Source: Deltaproteobacteria bacterium UBA6601
Lineage (GTDB): Bacteria > Myxococcota_A > UBA796 > UBA9615
Assembly: GCA_002433485.1 (NCBI GenBank)
Contig: DJIF01000142.1
Location: 37,219-62,764, forward strand
DNA length: 25,546 nucleotides
Reading direction: 5' to 3'
Positions 22,201-25,546 of this stretch are shown here, piece after piece. The notes under the pieces were generated by a model. It saw only the letters and a program-made list of their open reading frames with translations. It was not told the DNA's origin and searched no databases. Numbering within the stretch: the stretch's first letter is position 1; each line of letters opens with the position of its first letter. The position numbers and the translations under genes are program-made.

Positions 22201-24091
22201 GCTTTCAAGAACCGTGAAGTTGCTGGCTGCCTTTGACCACCGCCACATCTTCCTTGATCCGGATCCCGACCCCAAGACCAGCTGGCAAGAGCGGGCCCGC
22301 CTGTTTGAGCTCCCTCGAAGTAGCTGGGAGGATTACAGCAGTACCCTGATCAGTGCAGGTGGGGGGGTGTTCTCGCGGCAGAGTAAAAGTATCGAGTTGA
22401 GTCCTGAGGTCCAGGCCATGTTGGGTCTGGAGCGGGATGAGGTGAGCCCCGATCAGCTCATATCAGCGGTCCTCTGCGCTGAGGTTGATCTGCTCTGGAA
22501 CGGCGGCATCGGTACCTACGTTAAGGCATCGGATGAGTCGCATCGGGCGGCCAGCGACCCCTCCAACGACAGCCTCCGAGTCGATGCCGGGCGACTGCGC
22601 GCCAGGGTCATTGGTGAGGGCGGAAACCTTGGTTTGACTCATGCGGCTCGGGTCGAGTTTGCCGAGGGCGGCGGCAGCATCAACGCAGACTCTCTGGACA
22701 ACTCGGCGGGCGTTGACATGAGCGACCACGAGGTCAATCTCAAGATCCTCTGCTCGGCGCTCGAGCGGAGCGGTGAGCTGAGTCGTGACGAGCGGAACAC
22801 CATGTTGGTTTCTATCGCGGAACAGGTGAGCGCTCGGGTGCAGAACAATAACGAGAGCCATTCAAGGATGGTGTCGTTGGATCTTGTCCGTTCCGCAGAG
22901 CACGTGGATGATTTTCGGATCCTGCTCAACGATCTTGAGGACAGCGGGCGCTTAGACCGCGCGCGACACGTCTTGCCTGAGGATGGTGAGTTGTTGCGCC
23001 GGGCTCGTCACAACGAGGGGTTGGTCCGGCCCGAACTGGCCAAGCTGGGACCTTTCGTCAAGATGGGGGTCTATGAGGCATTGCTCGATGATGAGCGGTT
23101 TGACACTCCCTACATCAACCGGTGGTTGCTTGATTACTTTCCGACGGAGGTGCAGGAGCGCTTTGAGTCGGGGATTCTAGCGCACCAATTGCGGCTCGAG
23201 ATCGCCGCCACCCGGATCACCAATACCCTGGTTGATTCCATGGGAGTGACTCACTTCTCTAGGCTGCAGCGGATCACCGGGCGGGATCCCGTCGAGATCG
23301 CTTATGCCTCGCTTCTTGCCAGCGATCTCCTCAATGCCTGGAAACTTAAAGAGATGCTCCATGGCAGTGATCATGTTCGCATCTCGGTGACTTACGTGAA
23401 GCTGAGTCATATCGAAGAGAGCATCACCATGCTGGCGGAGTGGCTGCTCATTGCCGGCATCGATGTGCTGCAACCACAGCAGGTGCTGGATCGCTTTGAA
23501 GATGGCTTTCGAGCCTATGAGAAGGCCTTGTTACGCATCATTGAGCGGGGTGAGAAGAAGGAGTATCAGCGCCGCCTCCGCTATATGCGCAATCGCAACA
23601 TCAAGCAGCCCGGCAGTGAGCGGATTGCAGGCTTGGAGTGGTTGGCTGATGCAGGTGCCGCTGTGTTGCTTTGTGAGCAGCATCCGTGGTTGGAGGTGGT
23701 GGACGCCGGGATGCTCTTGAAGCGGATTGCGGTGGACACTCAGTTACTCAGAGCCAGGTCTCTCGCCAGTCCAGCGGATGCACGAGATGGCTGGGAGTTG
23801 CGGGGTATCGCTGACCTGCGTTCAGTTATCTCGAAGATGCTTGGCACAGTGGCAAATAAGACCCTGCTGGGCTGCTCCTCACCGGACATGGGGGAAGCCA
23901 TGTCTGGCCGCAAGTCCAGGCCTCGTAGTCTTGATCCTGCGCTTGAAGAGGCGTGGATGGAGTTCTCCGATTCTCGCAGGGATGTGCTGGATCGGGCCGC
24001 AAAGCTCGCTACGCGAATTGAGGGGACAAGGGCTCGGGGCTTGGCGCCAGCATTGGTACTGTATGGCTCCTTACGGCCGCTGCGGGACTGA
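19211..24091 (+). CDS. NAD-specific glutamate dehydrogenase, large (about 180 kDa) type
   Basis: 1626 residues, matching the roughly 1600-1650 of the Bac_GDH family known from Pseudomonas and Streptomyces. The enzyme interconverts glutamate and 2-oxoglutarate plus ammonia with NAD+ in the cytoplasm, usually in glutamate catabolism. The catalytic core is clear: GGPVARGGLRWSDRPTDFRTEVLGL, then MVKN with Lys841 and VGAKGGF with Lys851 (substrate and catalytic lysines), and the coenzyme motif GIGDMSGDVFGNG at 983-995. NGGIGTYVKASDESH follows. The N-terminal 700 residues are the long regulatory region (ACT-like segments are known there), and the C-terminal 400 residues are helical. The start at 19211 has only a weak GAG upstream. 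The frame is intact over its whole length, with no sign of decay. Confidence 0.97.
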   Translation: MSAAKPSGVSSSTVSSELLRESVDSSLSQLDSELNRLIAKGFFHRSDDNYLRERAAGELCSQWSDLAAWVSRRTSDEVKVRVFNPTQSDNGYRIKRTVLQTCMADQAFIFDTVRNRLSGANLSPERQVHPILGVERDQNGQLQSVEPIPDGGDQLESMMHFELPWISSAKKRDELQSLVYEALVEVQAVVADHRPMRERALELAGGLAERVGSGRDQDFAHIARVQKFLHWLVQDNFVFLGYAEFDLQSGEGAAAATRREDSCLGLLRISSGADDSSSPPPSALAWLQLHETLFLDKGDREAGIHRPGKMDYVGLRLLNSSGVSQQLSLFWGLYTHKAITEDISRIPILKEKLDQVLKAESAVEGSHLQRKLEEAFRSVPVEYLFGADVDSIRHVLGLVISAEDQQATGVHLLEAPTRRAAFVLVSLPRDRYDDEVRKATSQRLLKVMGANYMDWRVVMGTTGQVILQYFITSQRPFRIKEPAELEQAILSVTGTWADHLQRILLNRTVGESEAASLLEQYRDAFPEGYQLDNQAAEACDDIERLELLAEDRPLVVAHSTEGDDAISGVSRLKLYQRSKIYLTDSAPVLNNFGLTVIDQSSDTVCTADGRTFYIDSFRALPAGKGVEVSSLGEALSEALESTLSGLARDDSLNALLLGAGLNWREIEVLRAYISYGRQLGSAVPFGTSYSHWCSHPEAASLLLRLFHARFKPGIGGARSRERQQLVKRHQKKLLVYLDGVARAAEDRTIRRGLNLVMATLRTNFFSRAGDDQHPLAFKIDCAIVDEMPAPRPYREIWVQHRRVEGVHLRGGPVARGGLRWSDRPTDFRTEVLGLMDTQMVKNVLIVPVGAKGGFVLRDSYASWAEARAAADEYYKVFIRGLLDVTDNVVDGKVVPPERVVRYDGDDPYLVVAADKGTAHLSDTANAISQEYGFWLDDAFASGGSQGYDHKKYGITAKGAWVCVRRHFRELGLDPEKDEITAVGIGDMSGDVFGNGLLLSRTVKLLAAFDHRHIFLDPDPDPKTSWQERARLFELPRSSWEDYSSTLISAGGGVFSRQSKSIELSPEVQAMLGLERDEVSPDQLISAVLCAEVDLLWNGGIGTYVKASDESHRAASDPSNDSLRVDAGRLRARVIGEGGNLGLTHAARVEFAEGGGSINADSLDNSAGVDMSDHEVNLKILCSALERSGELSRDERNTMLVSIAEQVSARVQNNNESHSRMVSLDLVRSAEHVDDFRILLNDLEDSGRLDRARHVLPEDGELLRRARHNEGLVRPELAKLGPFVKMGVYEALLDDERFDTPYINRWLLDYFPTEVQERFESGILAHQLRLEIAATRITNTLVDSMGVTHFSRLQRITGRDPVEIAYASLLASDLLNAWKLKEMLHGSDHVRISVTYVKLSHIEESITMLAEWLLIAGIDVLQPQQVLDRFEDGFRAYEKALLRIIERGEKKEYQRRLRYMRNRNIKQPGSERIAGLEWLADAGAAVLLCEQHPWLEVVDAGMLLKRIAVDTQLLRARSLASPADARDGWELRGIADLRSVISKMLGTVANKTLLGCSSPDMGEAMSGRKSRPRSLDPALEEAWMEFSDSRRDVLDRAAKLATRIEGTRARGLAPALVLYGSLRPLRD

Positions 24092-24133
24092 GGTGATGCG
24101 GGGTCCCCTAGGTATCCTGCTAATCTGGTTGCT

Positions 24134-25477
24134 ATGCGTGGCAATCGCCTGATCTCGACCATTCGGGAATTTCTGGGTCGCTCCTTGCGGCCTGGGCATA
24201 GCGAGCCCGTAGCTGATATCCCCCCTGTGCCTCTGCCGGCCGATATTCCGGCCCACTGGCGTCGCTACCGGTCCATGGCCGGTCCATATGAGCGATTTGC
24301 TCTGGGATATCCGCGTAATTGGGAGTCGATGGTGGCGGAGAGCGGCGATCCTGTTCATCTCTCGGCCCCTGAGCTGGATCTGTCCATTACCGTTTCGGCA
24401 AATCCTGAAGCGGTCTTTGGGCCCCAGGGAGTTATTGATCTGATCGAGAGCATGGCGCTTGCCAGGGGGCTGCAGTTCTCCTGGACTGACGTCGCGGTCG
24501 ATCGCTGGGGTGAGGACGGCTGGGCCGGTTCCTGGGCCTGGCGGGATCAGGACGTAGATGGCAGCCATCGAACCTGGCGAGTACTGGTGATGGGTCATGA
24601 TCAGGGCAGTTTGATTGCCCTGGTTAATGGTGCTCAGCAGGATTTCTCTAACCATCTTGAGCTCTGCGACTCGGTGCTGGCGACCATTGCGCTCCCGCCC
24701 GCTGCGCTGCTTGCTCCAGAAAACTTTCCGTTGGCGCTCTGTGAGTTACTGAATGACCGACGCAGCCGTCAAGACCCGATCTGGTATCTGGGCGAGGAGG
24801 GACATCTTCGCTGCGAGGAACTGGTGGTTCGATTGGCTAACATTTATCGCTCTTATCTCCTTCGCCAGAACCTGGAGGAAGTGGCGGGTTTGCTTGATCT
24901 TGAGCTCCATGCAGTCGGCGATCCGCCTCCCGCCGAACAGGGCTGGGAAGAGGTCAGAGAGCGGCTGCGGGTGGTTCTGCGGCGCGAGGACGCAATCCGC
25001 GATCTTGATGTGGTCTCGGTTCCTTTGCCTGGCGGCCTGGTCGCCTGCCCGGTGCTGGATTCGGATCGCCAGATCACCTTTATTCCTTCCAGTCAGGCGA
25101 GCGTCTGGGGGCTTGATTCTCGGGCCGTTTTGACCTGGGCCGTCGCAGCTCTTGACGCGGAGAGCTCTGTTCATCTGATTGAGCTGCGCGATACAGAGAC
25201 TGATTTTCTGCATGGCTTTCGGATTGCTGCAGATGATGGCTACGACAGCGGTCGATTGTTGTGCCCCAGCCTCCGTAGCACCTTAGAGGAGACTCTCGAA
25301 GGACCTTTGCTGGTTGCTATGCCCGGGGCTCGAGCAGTGATGGTGTTGCGCGACAGTGCGCAGAGCCGCGCTTTGCTCAAGGGGGCCGCACTTCGCTCCT
25401 ATCCGGAGCGAGCTCGACCGCTGAGTGATGGCTTGTGGTTGTGGACTGAGGCGGGCCTTGAGCCGCTTGAATCTTAG
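24134..25477 (+). CDS. two-domain protein: PsbP/DUF1795-like N-terminal half and DUF1444-like C-terminal half
   Basis: 447 residues. Residues about 50-188 begin YERFALGYPRNWES and run as alternating strands with a long central helix (GVIDLIESMALARG), a layout like PsbP/DUF1795/DcrB-type domains; this is a resemblance only. The C-terminal 220 residues match the pattern of DUF1444 (UPF0354, Bacillus YtpQ): a helical RLANIYRSYL segment, SVPLPGGLVACPVLD, FIPSSQASVWGLD, then LVAMPGARAVMVLRD and the ending PERARPLSDGLWLW. The function of DUF1444 is unknown. There is no signal peptide, so it is probably cytoplasmic. It starts 42 nt after the glutamate dehydrogenase stop with no terminator between. 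The ATG at 24134 has no ribosome site, but TAATCT lies seven bases upstream. Confidence 0.8.
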   Translation: MRGNRLISTIREFLGRSLRPGHSEPVADIPPVPLPADIPAHWRRYRSMAGPYERFALGYPRNWESMVAESGDPVHLSAPELDLSITVSANPEAVFGPQGVIDLIESMALARGLQFSWTDVAVDRWGEDGWAGSWAWRDQDVDGSHRTWRVLVMGHDQGSLIALVNGAQQDFSNHLELCDSVLATIALPPAALLAPENFPLALCELLNDRRSRQDPIWYLGEEGHLRCEELVVRLANIYRSYLLRQNLEEVAGLLDLELHAVGDPPPAEQGWEEVRERLRVVLRREDAIRDLDVVSVPLPGGLVACPVLDSDRQITFIPSSQASVWGLDSRAVLTWAVAALDAESSVHLIELRDTETDFLHGFRIAADDGYDSGRLLCPSLRSTLEETLEGPLLVAMPGARAVMVLRDSAQSRALLKGAALRSYPERARPLSDGLWLWTEAGLEPLES

Positions 25478-25486
25478 GAGAGCAAG

Positions 25487-25546
25487 ATGATGAACAAGGC
25501 TCGCTACGCTGTCCAAGGGCAATCCATGCCAACCCGCCGGTCGCGC
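25487..25546 (+). CDS. start of a downstream gene, cut by the window edge
   Basis: A good ribosome site (AGGAGA) lies six bases before an ATG at 25487, with a second ATG directly after it at 25490, and the frame stays open for all 20 codons to the edge (MMNKARYAVQGQSMPTRRSR). The start is 9 nt after the previous stop codon, as expected for the next gene of an operon. The peptide is basic and too short to identify. Confidence 0.55.
   Translation, partial: MMNKARYAVQGQSMPTRRSR

Noticed and set aside
24101..24109. GGGGTCCCC inverted repeat as a terminator after glutamate dehydrogenase
   Set aside because: The loop would be a single base and no T run follows.
24098..24126. Promoter before the DUF1444-like gene (TAATCT seven bases before ATG)
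   Set aside because: The -10-like motif is present, but no acceptable -35 lies 16-18 bp upstream, and operon readthrough from the dehydrogenase gene explains its expression.
1..25546. A defence, toxin-antitoxin, phage or biosynthetic cluster
   Set aside because: Every gene I can assign is housekeeping, metabolic, envelope or signalling; no integrase, transposase, restriction, Cas or megasynthase motif is visible, and base composition does not shift noticeably to the eye.

Overview
The window reads as ordinary, gene-dense chromosome from a moderately GC-rich Gram-negative bacterium. Several features point to a delta-proteobacterial or Myxococcota-like lineage, which is an inference and not shown directly: a REC-DUF4388-TPR response regulator, a thioredoxin-like [2Fe-2S] ferredoxin, the large (about 180 kDa) NAD-glutamate dehydrogenase, a lipoprotein, an outer-membrane beta-barrel candidate, and an Ala/Pro/Glu-rich N-terminus on the infB candidate. 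I see no phage, transposon, CRISPR array, tRNA, rRNA or defence system. Non-ATG starts appear common: GTG or TTG fits best for five genes.

Region 1 (1-3434, minus strand) is the conserved rimP-nusA-ylxR-infB translation/transcription operon. Its YlxR protein is fused to an L7Ae-like domain, and infB runs off the left edge. A clear intrinsic terminator sits 24 nt before the rimP start, so it either insulates the operon or acts as an attenuator at its head.

Region 2 (3405-10103, minus strand) is a tightly packed co-directional run: an HSDL2-like short-chain dehydrogenase, a secreted M1-like metalloprotease, rimI, pyrK, pyrD and a Tgs1-like methyltransferase. It ends at that terminator. PyrK and PyrD together form the class 1B dihydroorotate dehydrogenase of pyrimidine synthesis.

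Region 3 (10104-16072) starts with a divergent promoter region driving a monothiol glutaredoxin to the right. A convergent PlsC-like acyltransferase follows. A second divergent promoter then leads to a rightward set: a small secreted protein, a family 2 glycosyltransferase with a Rossmann-like tail, and a membrane-anchored SGNH hydrolase with TPR-like segments. The last two look like a surface-glycan assembly/modification pair. They converge on a leftward beta-barrel gene.

Region 4 (15383-18040, minus strand) holds the beta-barrel protein, the response regulator (4-nt overlap) and the [2Fe-2S] ferredoxin, whose promoter sits so close to its ATG that the mRNA may be leaderless.

Region 5 (18127-25546, plus strand) is a run of a Cys-rich lipoprotein, NAD-glutamate dehydrogenase, a two-domain protein ending in a DUF1444-like domain, and the first 20 codons of another gene. 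No stretch above about 125 bases lacks a gene. The points most worth a second look are the terminator before rimP, the Tgs1-like enzyme, the altered zinc-site spacing in the M1 protein, the two candidate leaderless genes and the glycosyltransferase/SGNH pair.
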